DNA of 13,509 nucleotides from JAJBWD01 sp041670885 (GCA_041670885.1 JBAXYJ010000053.1:1-13509); one strand, 5' to 3'. Counted from the stretch's first letter, positions 6,629 through 13,509 are shown. Numbers and translations: made by a program. The notes: generated from the sequence alone by a model not told the origin.

Positions 6629-6651
6629 AAGAGTGGGAAATACCCACTCTT
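6629..6651 (+). terminator. Terminator-like leader hairpin upstream of rimP
   Basis: AAGAGTGGG (6629-6637) and CCCACTCTT (6643-6651) form a perfect 9-bp stem with a 5-nt AAATA loop, followed by TCTATTT. It ends only 29 nt before the rimP ATG and about 15 nt before its GAGGAGG site. It may act as an intrinsic terminator for read-through from ispG, as an attenuator, or as a protein-binding leader of the rimP-nusA operon. From memory, similar hairpins precede rimP (ylxS) in other Firmicutes; I could not check this. Confidence 0.65.
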
Positions 6652-6680
6652 TCTATTTGAATGAGCAGAGGAGGTATAAA

Positions 6681-7133
6681 ATGAAAGAAAATAAAATTAT
6701 AGATAAAGTCGAAAGCATAGTAAAGCCCGCTGTCGAAGAATTAGGATACGAATTATATTATGTTGAATATGTAGTTGAAGAAGGAGAAAAATACTTAAGA
6801 ATATATATAGATAAAACTCAGGGAATAAATTTAAGCGACTGTGAAAAAGTAAGCAGAAAAATAAGCAGTCTTTTGGATGAATATGACCCAATTGAGGAAC
6901 ACTATATGTTAGAGGTGTCTTCCCCTGGAATTGAAAGGGGTTTATTTACAGATAAGCACCTGCTTAGGTATTTAAATTCTCAGGTAAATGTCAGCTTAAT
7001 TAATGAAGCTATTAAAAAGACGGGAAGCTTAGTTTCCTTTGACGACGAAGAGGTGACTTTATCCATGGGAGATGAAAAAGAGAAAATTAAGAGAGAAAAT
7101 ATTTCACGAATTAATTTAAAAGGGGATTTTTAG
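6681..7133 (+). CDS. rimP: Ribosome maturation factor RimP
   Basis: RimP (YlxS/YhbC family) binds the free 30S subunit and assists its maturation. The 150-residue protein has the two-domain family layout. The N-terminal alpha/beta domain includes VKPAVEELGYELYYVEYVVE, LRIYIDK and LSDCEKVSRKISSLLDE, then the linking signature YMLEVSSPGIERGL. The C-terminal part is the small beta-barrel (about residues 80-150). The ATG at 6681 has a strong GAGGAGG site about 8 nt upstream. An in-frame GTG at 6633 would start inside the leader hairpin and is not credible. It opens the rimP-nusA-rnpM-ylxQ-infB unit, an order conserved widely in bacteria, and its stop codon overlaps the nusA ribosome binding site (TAGGAGG). 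Confidence 0.97.
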   Translation: MKENKIIDKVESIVKPAVEELGYELYYVEYVVEEGEKYLRIYIDKTQGINLSDCEKVSRKISSLLDEYDPIEEHYMLEVSSPGIERGLFTDKHLLRYLNSQVNVSLINEAIKKTGSLVSFDDEEVTLSMGDEKEKIKRENISRINLKGDF

Positions 7134-7143
7134 GAGGTAGCAG

Positions 7144-8220
7144 ATGAATAGTGAATTTATAGAGGCTCTTAAATTAATAGTTAAGGAAAAGGGGATAAAA
7201 GAGGATCTTATTTTCTCAACTGTTGAAGATGCCTTAGTTTCAGCTTATAAAAAGAATTATCAGCAGCAGGGAACGAAAAGTGAAGAAGTAAAAGTAACTA
7301 TGAACAGAGAAACAGGAGAAATTCATGTTTACTCAGTAAGAAAGGTAGCAACCGACGAAGAAGTATCAGAGGATGAAACAGATTCTTTAATATCAATGGA
7401 GGAAGCAAGAAAAATAAACCCTACCTACAATTTAGGAGATCTTATAGAAGAGGAAGTAACTCCTAAAAACTTTGGAAGGGTGGCAGCTCAGTCAGCGAAG
7501 CAGCTTGTTGTCCAGAGGATAAAGGAAGCCGAGAGAAACATAATATATGAAGAATTCATAGAAAAAGAATTTGACACTGTAACTGGAAAGGTTCTCAGAA
7601 AAGATAAAGGAAATGTATTTGTGGACCTGGGCAGAATAGAAACCATACTGGGACCTGCAGAACAGATACCAAAGGAAGAGTATAATTTTAATGACAGGCT
7701 TAAATTCTATATAGTAGAGGTTAAAAAGACTACAAAGGGACCTCAGATTGTAATTTCAAGGACTCATCCGGGTCTTATAAAAAGATTATTTGAACTGGAA
7801 GTTCCCGAAATAGCAGACGGAACAGTTGAAATAAAGAGCATATCAAGAGAAGCCGGCTACAGAACTAAAATTGCAGTTCATTCCAATGATGAAAATGTTG
7901 ACGCCATGGGAGCCTGTGTTGGACCTAAGGGAGTCAGAGTGCAGACCATTGTAAATGAGCTTAAGAATGAAAAGATAGACATAATTAAATGGGATAAGCT
8001 TCCAGAAAAATATATAGCAAACGCACTAAGTCCTGCCAAGGTTTTAGATGTAGATATAAATGAGGACAATAAGTCAGCAAAGGCAGTAGTAGATGATAAT
8101 CAATTATCCTTAGCCATAGGCAAGGAAGGGCAAAATGTTAGACTGGCAGCAAAATTAACTGGCTGGAAGATTGATATAAAGAGCAAATCTCAGTCAGAGG
8201 CAGAGAAGGCTGCGAATTAG
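7144..8220 (+). CDS. nusA: Transcription termination/antitermination factor NusA
   Basis: NusA binds RNA polymerase and nascent RNA, affecting pausing, intrinsic termination and antitermination of rRNA operons. At 358 residues it is the short Gram-positive form without C-terminal acidic repeats. In order: an N-terminal RNA polymerase-binding domain (about 1-130, with the ALVSAYKKNY helix), an S1 domain (about 135-200, VTGKVLRKDKGNVFVDLG), KH1 (about 205-280, with GPKG at 260-263) and KH2 (about 285-345, with GKEG at 326-329, LAIGKEGQNVRLAAKLTGWKI). The ATG at 7144 follows the rimP stop by 10 nt with TAGGAGG in between. A leader hairpin upstream of rimP would be a natural place for NusA-sensitive autoregulation, but nothing in the sequence proves it. 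Confidence 0.98.
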   Translation: MNSEFIEALKLIVKEKGIKEDLIFSTVEDALVSAYKKNYQQQGTKSEEVKVTMNRETGEIHVYSVRKVATDEEVSEDETDSLISMEEARKINPTYNLGDLIEEEVTPKNFGRVAAQSAKQLVVQRIKEAERNIIYEEFIEKEFDTVTGKVLRKDKGNVFVDLGRIETILGPAEQIPKEEYNFNDRLKFYIVEVKKTTKGPQIVISRTHPGLIKRLFELEVPEIADGTVEIKSISREAGYRTKIAVHSNDENVDAMGACVGPKGVRVQTIVNELKNEKIDIIKWDKLPEKYIANALSPAKVLDVDINEDNKSAKAVVDDNQLSLAIGKEGQNVRLAAKLTGWKIDIKSKSQSEAEKAAN

Positions 8221-8230
8221 AGGTGATATT

Positions 8231-8497
8231 ATGAAGGTCAGAAAAATTCCTCAAAGAATGTGCAGCGGTTGTTTAGAGAAAAAGGACAAAAAAGAATTAA
8301 TCAGGGTAGTTAAAAATAAAGAAGGGCAGATTTCTATAGATTTAACCGGTAAAAAGCCAGGAAGAGGAGCCTATATCTGCAGAAACTTATCCTGTTTAGA
8401 AAAAGCAATAAAAGCTAAAAGACTGGATAGAAGCCTGGAGGTTAAAATAGATGAAGAAACCTTTGCCAGGCTTAGAGAGGAAATAGGAAATGAATAA
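8231..8497 (+). CDS. rnpM: RNase P modulator RnpM (YlxR, DUF448)
   Basis: Small basic RNA-binding protein of the YlxR/DUF448 family, whose B. subtilis member has been described as a modulator of RNase P activity (RnpM). The 88 residues show the family pattern RKIPQRMCSGCLEKKDKKELIRVV near the N-terminus, DLTGKKPGRGAYIC in the middle (the GRGAY signature) and a Lys/Arg-rich LEKAIKAKRLDRSL helix. The paired cysteines (CSGC, CRNLSC) are retained. The ATG has an AGAGGTGAT site overlapping the end of nusA's spacer, 10 nt after the nusA stop. Its last 8 nt overlap the start of the L7Ae-family gene. The fixed location between nusA and ylxQ supports the call; the functional name comes from the family, not from this sequence. 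Confidence 0.93.
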   Translation: MKVRKIPQRMCSGCLEKKDKKELIRVVKNKEGQISIDLTGKKPGRGAYICRNLSCLEKAIKAKRLDRSLEVKIDEETFARLREEIGNE

Positions 8498-8852
8498 TCC
8501 ATTTCTCCAATTTTTAGGAATATGCAAAAAAGCAGGCTGTTTAGTGGAAGGCTACAACAAAACTGAGGAATTAGCACAAAAAGGCAAGGTTAAATTACTT
8601 ATACTATCAACCGATGCTTCAGAAAATACAATCAAAAAATTTACAAACTACAGTATCAGATACAAATTTAAAATGATACAAAATTTTAAGAAGGAAGAGC
8701 TTGGCAGCTCTATTGGAAGACCTGAAATATCTTTAATAGGTATACTGGACAGGAATATGGCAGCAAAACTTCTTTCAATATATGAGCAGGCTATTAATTC
8801 GGGGGTGAATATATGTCAAAAATCAGAATATACGAATTGTCAAAAGAATTAG
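8490..8852 (+). CDS. ylxQ: L7Ae-family K-turn RNA-binding protein (YlxQ)
   Basis: Ribosomal protein L7Ae/L30e-type fold, a family that binds kink-turn RNA; the bacterial YlxQ members have no firmly known target. Visible family features are FLGICKKAGCLVEGYNKTEELAQKGKVKLLILSTDASENTIKKF near the N-terminus and GRPEISLIGILDRNMAAKLLSIYE toward the C-terminus. At 120 residues it is longer than the roughly 100 residues typical of the family; the extra C-terminal tail (about NICQKSEYTNCQKN) is encoded where the gene runs 40 nt into infB in a different frame. Its ATG lies inside the end of rnpM (ATGAATAA), so translation is probably coupled. The N-terminal 100 residues look entirely normal. Confidence 0.9.
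   Translation: MNNPFLQFLGICKKAGCLVEGYNKTEELAQKGKVKLLILSTDASENTIKKFTNYSIRYKFKMIQNFKKEELGSSIGRPEISLIGILDRNMAAKLLSIYEQAINSGVNICQKSEYTNCQKN
8801..8808 (+). promoter_or_regulatory. infB ribosome binding site inside ylxQ
   Basis: GGGGGTGA ends 4 nt before the infB ATG at 8813 and lies within the coding part of ylxQ. It fixes the infB start despite the 40-nt gene overlap. Confidence 0.7.
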
Positions 8853-10876
8853 GTGTTACAAGTAAATACTTAATAGAACTTCTGGCTGAGCAGTTTAATA
8901 TAGAAGTTAAAAATCACATGAGTATGATTGAAGATGAAGAGGCTCAGCTTATAAAGGAGCTATTAGCAGAAGAAGAAGAAAAGAAAGAAGAAGTAGTAGT
9001 AGTAGATAAATATGAAGAATTAGCAGAAGAAGAAATTAAAAAATCTATCAAACTAAAAAAATTGAAGAAAGCAGAAGAGGAAGAGATTATAGAAAAGAAA
9101 CCGCAAGTAAAAGATATTCCAGCTCAATTTGTAGAAATAGGAGAAACTATAAGCGTTAAAGAACTTTGTGATAAAATAGAAAAGCCATATAACGAAGTTA
9201 TCAGAGAGCTTATATTCTTAGGAGTTATGGCTGCAATAAATCAGGATATTGATTTTGAAACAGCAGAAAAGCTCCTTAAGAAATTTGAAATTACAGCAGT
9301 AAAAATAGATGACACCAGCTGCGTATTAGAAGAAGTAGATGAAGACTCTGATGATAAGGATACTGAAAAGAGACCTCCGGTTATAACAGTTATGGGTCAT
9401 GTTGACCATGGTAAGACATCACTCTTAGATGCTATAAGAAAGGCCAGAGTTACAGAAACTGAAGCCGGCGGAATAACTCAGCATATTGGAGCTTACACTG
9501 TAACGATTAATGGAGAAAAGATAACATTTTTAGATACACCGGGCCACGAAGCATTTACATCTATGAGAGCAAGAGGAGCACAGATAACTGATATTGTTGT
9601 CCTTGTTGTTGCAGCAGATGACGGTATTATGCCTCAGACTATTGAGGCTATTAACCACTGCAAGGCTGCTAATGTTCCCATGATTGTAGCAATCAATAAA
9701 ATAGACAGACCGGGAGCTAATATTGAGAAAGTAAAGCAGGAATTAACTGAGTATGAATTAGTAGCTGAGGACTGGGGCGGAGATACTGTATGTGTTCCAG
9801 TATCTGCAAAAACAAAAGAAGGTCTTGACAGTCTTCTTGAAATGATACTCCTTACAGCAGAAATGCTGGAGCTTAAAGGAAACTCAGCAAGAAAAGGAAA
9901 AGGAACAGTTATAGAAGCAAGACTTGATAAAGGTAAGGGACCTGTAGCTTCACTTCTTGTTCAAAACGGAACTTTGAAGGTAGGAGAAGCTATAATAGTT
10001 GGAAATACCTATGGAAGAATAAGGGCAATGCTTGATGATAAAGGAAATAAGATAAAATCAGCAGGTCCTTCAATACCTGTAGAAATATCAGGTCTTTCTG
10101 ATGTTCCGGCGGCAGGAGACAGATTCTATGTGGTGAAAAATGAAAAATGTGCAAGAGAAATGGCAGAAGGACGTCAGCAGAAGCTGAGAGAGCAGCAGAT
10201 GAAATCCTCAAAAAATGTTTCTCTTGAAGACTTATACAGCCAGATAAAAGAAGGAAAGGTTAAGGAACTTAACATTATAGTAAAAGCTGATGTTCAGGGA
10301 TCTTCTGAAGCTATGAAACAGTCCTTGGAGAAGCTTTCCACAGAAGAAGTCAAGGTAAGGGTAATCCATGCCGGAGTTGGAGCTATCACAGAAACTGATA
10401 TTACCTTAGCAACAGCATCAAAGGCAATAATAATAGCCTTTAATGTAAGACCTGAAACAAACGCTGTAATACTTGCTGATAAAGAAGGCGTAGACATTAA
10501 AAACTATAGAGTCATATATAATGCCATAGACGATGTTAAAGCTGCTATGATAGGAATGTTGGAGCCTGATTTTAAAGAGGTTATTTTAGGCAGAGCAGAA
10601 ATAAGAAAAACTTACAAAATATCTGATTTAGGAACAATTGCTGGCTGCTATGTAGTTTCAGGAAAGATTACAAGAAACAGCAGTGTAAGAGTTATAAGAG
10701 ATGGTATAGTAATATTTGAATCAACTCTGGCATCCTTAAAGAGATTTAAAGATGACGCTAAAGAAGTTCTGACGAATTTTGAATGCGGATTATCTGTAGA
10801 AAAATTTAATGATCTTAAAGAGGGAGACATTATAGAAGCCTATACCATGGAAGAAGTTAAAAAACTAACTCTATAG
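8813..10876 (+). CDS. infB: Translation initiation factor IF-2
   Basis: GTPase that brings fMet-tRNA to the 30S subunit and promotes subunit joining. The 687-residue protein has an IF2_N domain (about 1-52), a charged low-complexity linker (about 53-105, alternating Glu- and Lys-rich), and a second IF2_N domain (about 110-160, SVKELCDKIEKPYNEVIRELI). The G domain has GHVDHGKT at 195-202, DTPGH at 241-245 and NKID at 295-298. Then come domain II (ARLDKGKGPVASLLVQNGTL), domain III (LNIIVKADVQGSSEAMKQSLEKL) and the C-terminal fMet-tRNA-binding barrel (ILGRAEIRKTYKISDLGTIAGCYV). It is short compared with enterobacterial IF2, as in other Firmicutes. The start is an ATG with GGGGGTGA before it, within ylxQ. 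The linker DNA contains GAA-rich runs and four consecutive GTA codons (8993-9004, Val61-64). Confidence 0.98.
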   Translation: MSKIRIYELSKELGVTSKYLIELLAEQFNIEVKNHMSMIEDEEAQLIKELLAEEEEKKEEVVVVDKYEELAEEEIKKSIKLKKLKKAEEEEIIEKKPQVKDIPAQFVEIGETISVKELCDKIEKPYNEVIRELIFLGVMAAINQDIDFETAEKLLKKFEITAVKIDDTSCVLEEVDEDSDDKDTEKRPPVITVMGHVDHGKTSLLDAIRKARVTETEAGGITQHIGAYTVTINGEKITFLDTPGHEAFTSMRARGAQITDIVVLVVAADDGIMPQTIEAINHCKAANVPMIVAINKIDRPGANIEKVKQELTEYELVAEDWGGDTVCVPVSAKTKEGLDSLLEMILLTAEMLELKGNSARKGKGTVIEARLDKGKGPVASLLVQNGTLKVGEAIIVGNTYGRIRAMLDDKGNKIKSAGPSIPVEISGLSDVPAAGDRFYVVKNEKCAREMAEGRQQKLREQQMKSSKNVSLEDLYSQIKEGKVKELNIIVKADVQGSSEAMKQSLEKLSTEEVKVRVIHAGVGAITETDITLATASKAIIIAFNVRPETNAVILADKEGVDIKNYRVIYNAIDDVKAAMIGMLEPDFKEVILGRAEIRKTYKISDLGTIAGCYVVSGKITRNSSVRVIRDGIVIFESTLASLKRFKDDAKEVLTNFECGLSVEKFNDLKEGDIIEAYTMEEVKKLTL
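8968..9004 (+). repeat. Trinucleotide-rich tract in the infB linker
   Basis: A GAA/AAG-rich run followed by four GTA units (8993-9004), all in frame, coding for Glu/Lys and then Val61-64 in the linker between the two IF2_N domains. Being trinucleotide, unit gain or loss would keep the reading frame. Confidence 0.5.
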
Positions 10877-10890
10877 AAGAGGTGATATAA

Positions 10891-11256
10891 TTGACTAAAT
10901 ACAGAAGCGGAAGAATTAACGAAGAAGCCAAAAAAGAAATCAGCAGTATTATCCAAAATGACATAAAAGATCCCAGGCTTACTGCCATGGTAAGTGTGAC
11001 CGATGTAGATATTACTAAGGATTTAAAGTATGCTAAGGTATTCTTAAGCATTTTTGGAAATGATGAAGCTAAAAAAAATACAATGGAGGCTCTTAAAAGT
11101 TCAGTTTCCTTTATCCGGCGTGAAATGTCTCATAGAATGAACTTAAGAAATACTCCTGAGATAGTCTTAAAAGAAGATACTACTATGGAAAAAGGTATGC
11201 ATATAGATTCCCTTCTTCAAAAAATCAAGGAGGAATCGGGCAGTGGAACTAAATAG
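10891..11256 (+). CDS. rbfA: 30S ribosome-binding factor A
   Basis: RbfA is a KH-like cold-response factor that binds the 30S subunit and assists 16S rRNA 5'-end maturation. The 121-residue protein shows the family pattern: YRSGRINEEAKKEISSIIQNDIKDPRL at the N-terminus, SVTDVDITKDLKYAKVFLSIFG in the centre, and a C-terminal helix-strand unit SFIRREMSHRMNLRNTPEIVLKED with HIDSLLQKI. It starts with TTG at 10891, supported by a GAGGTGAT site about 5 nt upstream; no ATG lies nearby in frame. It follows infB by 14 nt with no ylxP (DUF503) gene between them, unlike in Bacillus. Its last 14 nt overlap nrnA, whose ribosome binding site (AGGAGG, 11228-11233) lies within rbfA. Confidence 0.97.
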   Translation: MTKYRSGRINEEAKKEISSIIQNDIKDPRLTAMVSVTDVDITKDLKYAKVFLSIFGNDEAKKNTMEALKSSVSFIRREMSHRMNLRNTPEIVLKEDTTMEKGMHIDSLLQKIKEESGSGTK

Positions 11257-12220
11257 TATAATAAACAAAATTATGGAAAGTGATAGTATAGCCATCACTT
11301 TCCATGTTTCTCCTGATGGAGATTCTCTGGGAAGCAGTCTGGCTCTATGGGCAGCTCTTAAAAAGCTTAATAAAGATGTTAAAATAATCTGCAATGATGT
11401 TATACCGGATGTGTATAATTTTCTGCCGGGTATTGGGAATATATCAAAGGATAATAAGTTATCCCCAGGTTTTGATCTGGTAATTGTACTTGACTGCGGA
11501 AATAAAGATCGGATATGCTCTGATATTAAATTTGACGGAAGCTGTTTTATAATAAACATAGATCACCATAAATCAAATGATAATTATGGTGATATTAATT
11601 ACGTGGATTCCACAGCTGCTGCTGTTGGTGAAATAGTATATAAATTAATAGAAAGTCTTAATGTATCCTTAGATCCGGATATTGCTTCAAATATATATAC
11701 ATCCATTCTAACTGATACAGGAGCCTTTAGATTTTCAAATACCACAGCAGACACGCTGAGAATTGCATCAGAGCTTTTAGATAAAGTTAAATTCGATTTT
11801 TCTGATATATATAGAAGAATATACTACAGCAAGGATATTAAAAGGATTAAGCTGTATGGTCTTGTAATAGACAGTATGAGGCTTATTTTAGATGGCAAGG
11901 CAGTTATTATGACAATCACCCGGGATATGCTTAAATCATTAGAAACGGAGCTAGGTGACACCTCTGATGTGATTAATATAGGCATGGAGATTGATTCTAT
12001 AGATACAGGTATATTAATAAAGGAAACAGAAGAGGGTCTTAAGATAAGCTTAAGATCAAAATACCTTTTTGACGTTTCAAAGGTTGCCTCCAAATTTGGA
12101 GGAGGAGGGCATATAAGAGCTGCAGGACTTACCTTAAACACAACAATAGAAGAAGGAGAAAAGCTTCTTACGGAGGCTTTTATAGAAGAATTAAATGCAG
12201 GGAATAATAAATCTATATAA
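11243..12220 (+). CDS. nrnA: DHH-family nanoRNase / pAp phosphatase NrnA
   Basis: Member of the DHH/DHHA1 phosphoesterase family. NrnA relatives degrade very short RNAs from the 5' end and dephosphorylate pAp. In 325 residues the DHH domain shows HVSPDGDSLGSSLAL (His21, Asp25, Asp27 as metal ligands), VIVLDCGN (Asp84), the name-giving IDHHKSND (Asp107-His108-His109), STAAAVGEIVYKL and ILTDTGAFRFSN. The C-terminal DHHA1 substrate-binding domain ends with the diagnostic GGGGHIRAAG (286-295). The start is GTG at 11243, 9 nt after AGGAGG, overlapping rbfA by 14 nt. The gene overlaps truB by 26 nt. This rbfA-nrnA-truB order is common in Clostridia. All active-site residues I know for the family are present. 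Confidence 0.95.
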   Translation: MELNSIINKIMESDSIAITFHVSPDGDSLGSSLALWAALKKLNKDVKIICNDVIPDVYNFLPGIGNISKDNKLSPGFDLVIVLDCGNKDRICSDIKFDGSCFIINIDHHKSNDNYGDINYVDSTAAAVGEIVYKLIESLNVSLDPDIASNIYTSILTDTGAFRFSNTTADTLRIASELLDKVKFDFSDIYRRIYYSKDIKRIKLYGLVIDSMRLILDGKAVIMTITRDMLKSLETELGDTSDVINIGMEIDSIDTGILIKETEEGLKISLRSKYLFDVSKVASKFGGGGHIRAAGLTLNTTIEEGEKLLTEAFIEELNAGNNKSI

Positions 12221-13061
12221 ACCAAAGGGCATAAGTTCCTTTAAAGCTGTGGCGCAAGTTCGGAAGCTTACAGGTATAAAAAAAGTAGGTCATACGGGAA
12301 CATTAGACCCTATGGCCAGTGGAATTCTCCTTATATGCATAGGATCCGGAACTAAGTTTTCAAATTATATCATGTCCGGCGAAAAAACATATACAGCAGT
12401 TCTTAAACTGGGTATAACTACAGATACCTATGATGAAGAGGGTACAGTTCTGGAAGAAAAGGATGTTTATGTAAGTGAAGCTGAAGCTGAAGGTGCAGTT
12501 TTATCTTTTGTTGGTGTTCAAAACCAGCTGCCTCCTATGTATTCTGCAATTAAAAAAGATGGAAGGAAGCTATATGAACTGGCCAGGCAGGGGATAGAAG
12601 TTGATAGGGATGAAAGGCAAATAGAAATATTCAGTTTGAAAATTCTAAATATAAACCTTCCTTATATAAAATTTGTGGTTCACTGCTCCAAGGGAACCTA
12701 TATTAGAAGCCTTTGCAAAGATATAGGAGATAAATTAGGCTGCGGCGGCATTATGAGCGATTTAGAAAGAACAGAGAATGGACTTTTTAAAAAAGAGGAT
12801 TCTGTAAATCTTAAGGATTTAAATAATGATAATATAAATGACTATATTAAACCAATAGACTCTGCTCTTCTTAATTATCCCAGATTAGATTTCTCATCAA
12901 ATTATAAAAAGATTCTTTTAAATGGAGTTTCAATTAATGATAAAATATTAATAGAAAATCTCACATTAAGCCAGGTATATAGAGTTTATATAGAAGGCAG
13001 CTTTATAGGACTGGGCAGATGTGAGATAAGCTATTTTAAAATGATTAGATTATTAGTATGA
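12195..13061 (+). CDS. truB: tRNA pseudouridine(55) synthase
   Basis: TruB isomerises U55 in the T-loop of nearly all tRNAs to pseudouridine and also acts as a tRNA folding helper. The N-terminal catalytic domain begins GIINLYKPKGISSF and contains KKVGHTGTLDPMASGIL with catalytic Asp38. It continues with KTYTAVLKLGITTDTYDEEG, the QLPPMYSAIKKDGRKLYELARQG block and CSKGTYIRSLCKDIGDKLGCGG. The C-terminal part (about 225-288) is the TruB_C/PUA-like region and is poorly conserved. The length of 288 residues is normal. The ATG at 12195 lies 26 nt inside nrnA and has only a weak purine site (AGAAGAA), so translation is probably coupled to nrnA. The family N-terminus fixes this start well. ribF follows after 7 nt. 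Confidence 0.96.
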   Translation: MQGIINLYKPKGISSFKAVAQVRKLTGIKKVGHTGTLDPMASGILLICIGSGTKFSNYIMSGEKTYTAVLKLGITTDTYDEEGTVLEEKDVYVSEAEAEGAVLSFVGVQNQLPPMYSAIKKDGRKLYELARQGIEVDRDERQIEIFSLKILNINLPYIKFVVHCSKGTYIRSLCKDIGDKLGCGGIMSDLERTENGLFKKEDSVNLKDLNNDNINDYIKPIDSALLNYPRLDFSSNYKKILLNGVSINDKILIENLTLSQVYRVYIEGSFIGLGRCEISYFKMIRLLV

Positions 13062-13068
13062 GGTAATT

Positions 13069-13509
13069 ATGTTAGTTTCAGCAGATGATAAAGATATAAA
13101 TTTAGAAAAAAGACCATATATTGCTTTAGGAAATTTTGACGGTATACATATAGGACACAGAAAGCTGATTAATAAGGCCTGCTCTTTAGCAAAAGATAAT
13201 GATGGCTTATCTATGATATATACTTTTAAGGAGCATCCATTAAAGCTTATAGATGAAAGCTGTGCTCCTCCGCTTCTGATGGACAATGAAAGAAGAATAG
13301 AAGTATTCGAAGCTCTTGGCATAGACGCAGTTAAATTTCAAGAATTTGATGAAAATATTATGAAAATGGATCCTGAGGAATTTATAAAAAATTTAACATA
13401 TCAGTATAATCCTCTGGGCATAATAGCAGGCTTTAATTTCAGATTTGGCTATAAAAATTCAGGAGACATAAATTTAATCAGAGAATTACAAAATAAATAT
13501 AAATATAAA
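13069..13509 (+). CDS. ribF: Riboflavin kinase / FAD synthetase, 5' part only
   Basis: Bifunctional enzyme that phosphorylates riboflavin to FMN and adenylylates FMN to FAD. Only the first 147 codons are in the window, all open to the right edge. They cover most of the N-terminal FAD synthetase (nucleotidyltransferase) domain: ALGNFDGIHIGHRKLI with GNFDG at 21-25 and the HIGH-type motif HIGH at 27-30, TFKEHPLKL, a middle section matching the family (MDNERRIEVFEALGIDAVKF, MDPEEFIKNL), and the binding segment GIIAGFNFRFGYKNSGD. The C-terminal riboflavin kinase domain must lie beyond position 13509. The ATG at 13069 has a GAGGTAAT site overlapping the truB stop codon. truB-ribF is the standard order, and rpsO usually follows. 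Confidence 0.95.
   Translation, partial: MLVSADDKDINLEKRPYIALGNFDGIHIGHRKLINKACSLAKDNDGLSMIYTFKEHPLKLIDESCAPPLLMDNERRIEVFEALGIDAVKFQEFDENIMKMDPEEFIKNLTYQYNPLGIIAGFNFRFGYKNSGDINLIRELQNKYKYK

Noticed and set aside
6633..6680. N-terminal extension of rimP from a GTG at 6633
   Set aside because: It would start inside the leader hairpin stem and read through the GAGGAGG site; the ATG at 6681 is far better supported.
11167..11559. Minus-strand open frame of 130 codons across rbfA/nrnA
   Set aside because: It lies opposite the conserved DHH metal-binding motifs of nrnA and has no recognisable product.
11824..12225. Minus-strand open frame of 133 codons across nrnA
   Set aside because: It lies opposite the well-supported nrnA DHHA1 domain, resembles no family I know, and is Ser/Ile-rich as expected of a shadow frame.
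1..13509. A novel defence, mobile or biosynthetic system hidden in the window
   Set aside because: Every gene-length + strand frame matches a known housekeeping family in conserved order; no cassette, integrase, spaced repeats or foreign composition was seen.

Overview
The window is a compact, single-strand block of housekeeping genes from a low-GC, Gram-positive bacterium. AT-rich codon choice (ATA for Ile, AGA for Arg), strong GGAGG-type ribosome binding sites, frequent TTG/GTG starts and the gene order all point to the Clostridia (Clostridium sensu lato). I cannot name the species. Every convincing gene is on the + strand. I see no mobile element, CRISPR array, tRNA, rRNA or sign of horizontal transfer.

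Layout. (1) Positions 1-1283 hold pyrH (UMP kinase; the window opens at its first codons) and frr (ribosome recycling factor), followed directly by a strong hairpin with a T-tract. (2) Positions 1349-2940 hold uppS and cdsA, giving undecaprenyl diphosphate and CDP-diacylglycerol. (3) Positions 2941-3247 are a 307-base gene-free stretch with three consecutive inverted repeats and a good sigma-A-type promoter. (4) Positions 3248-6485 hold dxr, rseP and ispG: two MEP-pathway isoprenoid enzymes flanking a site-2 protease. (5) Positions 6486-6680 are a 195-base leader with a perfect 9-bp hairpin just before the next ribosome binding site. (6) Positions 6681-13061 hold rimP, nusA, rnpM (ylxR), an L7Ae-family gene (ylxQ), infB, rbfA, nrnA and truB, tightly packed and often overlapping. 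(7) Positions 13069-13509 hold the 5' part of ribF, cut by the window edge.

Functionally the block joins the end of translation (Frr) and pyrimidine supply (PyrH) to envelope lipid precursors (UppS, CdsA; Dxr and IspG feed the isoprenoid pool used by UppS), and then to 30S maturation (RimP, RbfA), initiation (IF2), transcription elongation (NusA), RNA turnover (NrnA), tRNA modification (TruB) and flavin cofactor synthesis (RibF). Several neighbours overlap (rnpM/ylxQ by 8 nt, ylxQ/infB by 40, rbfA/nrnA by 14, nrnA/truB by 26), which suggests translational coupling.

I found no undescribed multigene system. The points worth a second look are the RNA-level control elements at the three transcription-unit boundaries, the unusually long ylxQ/infB overlap, and the apparent absence of polC between ispG and rimP.
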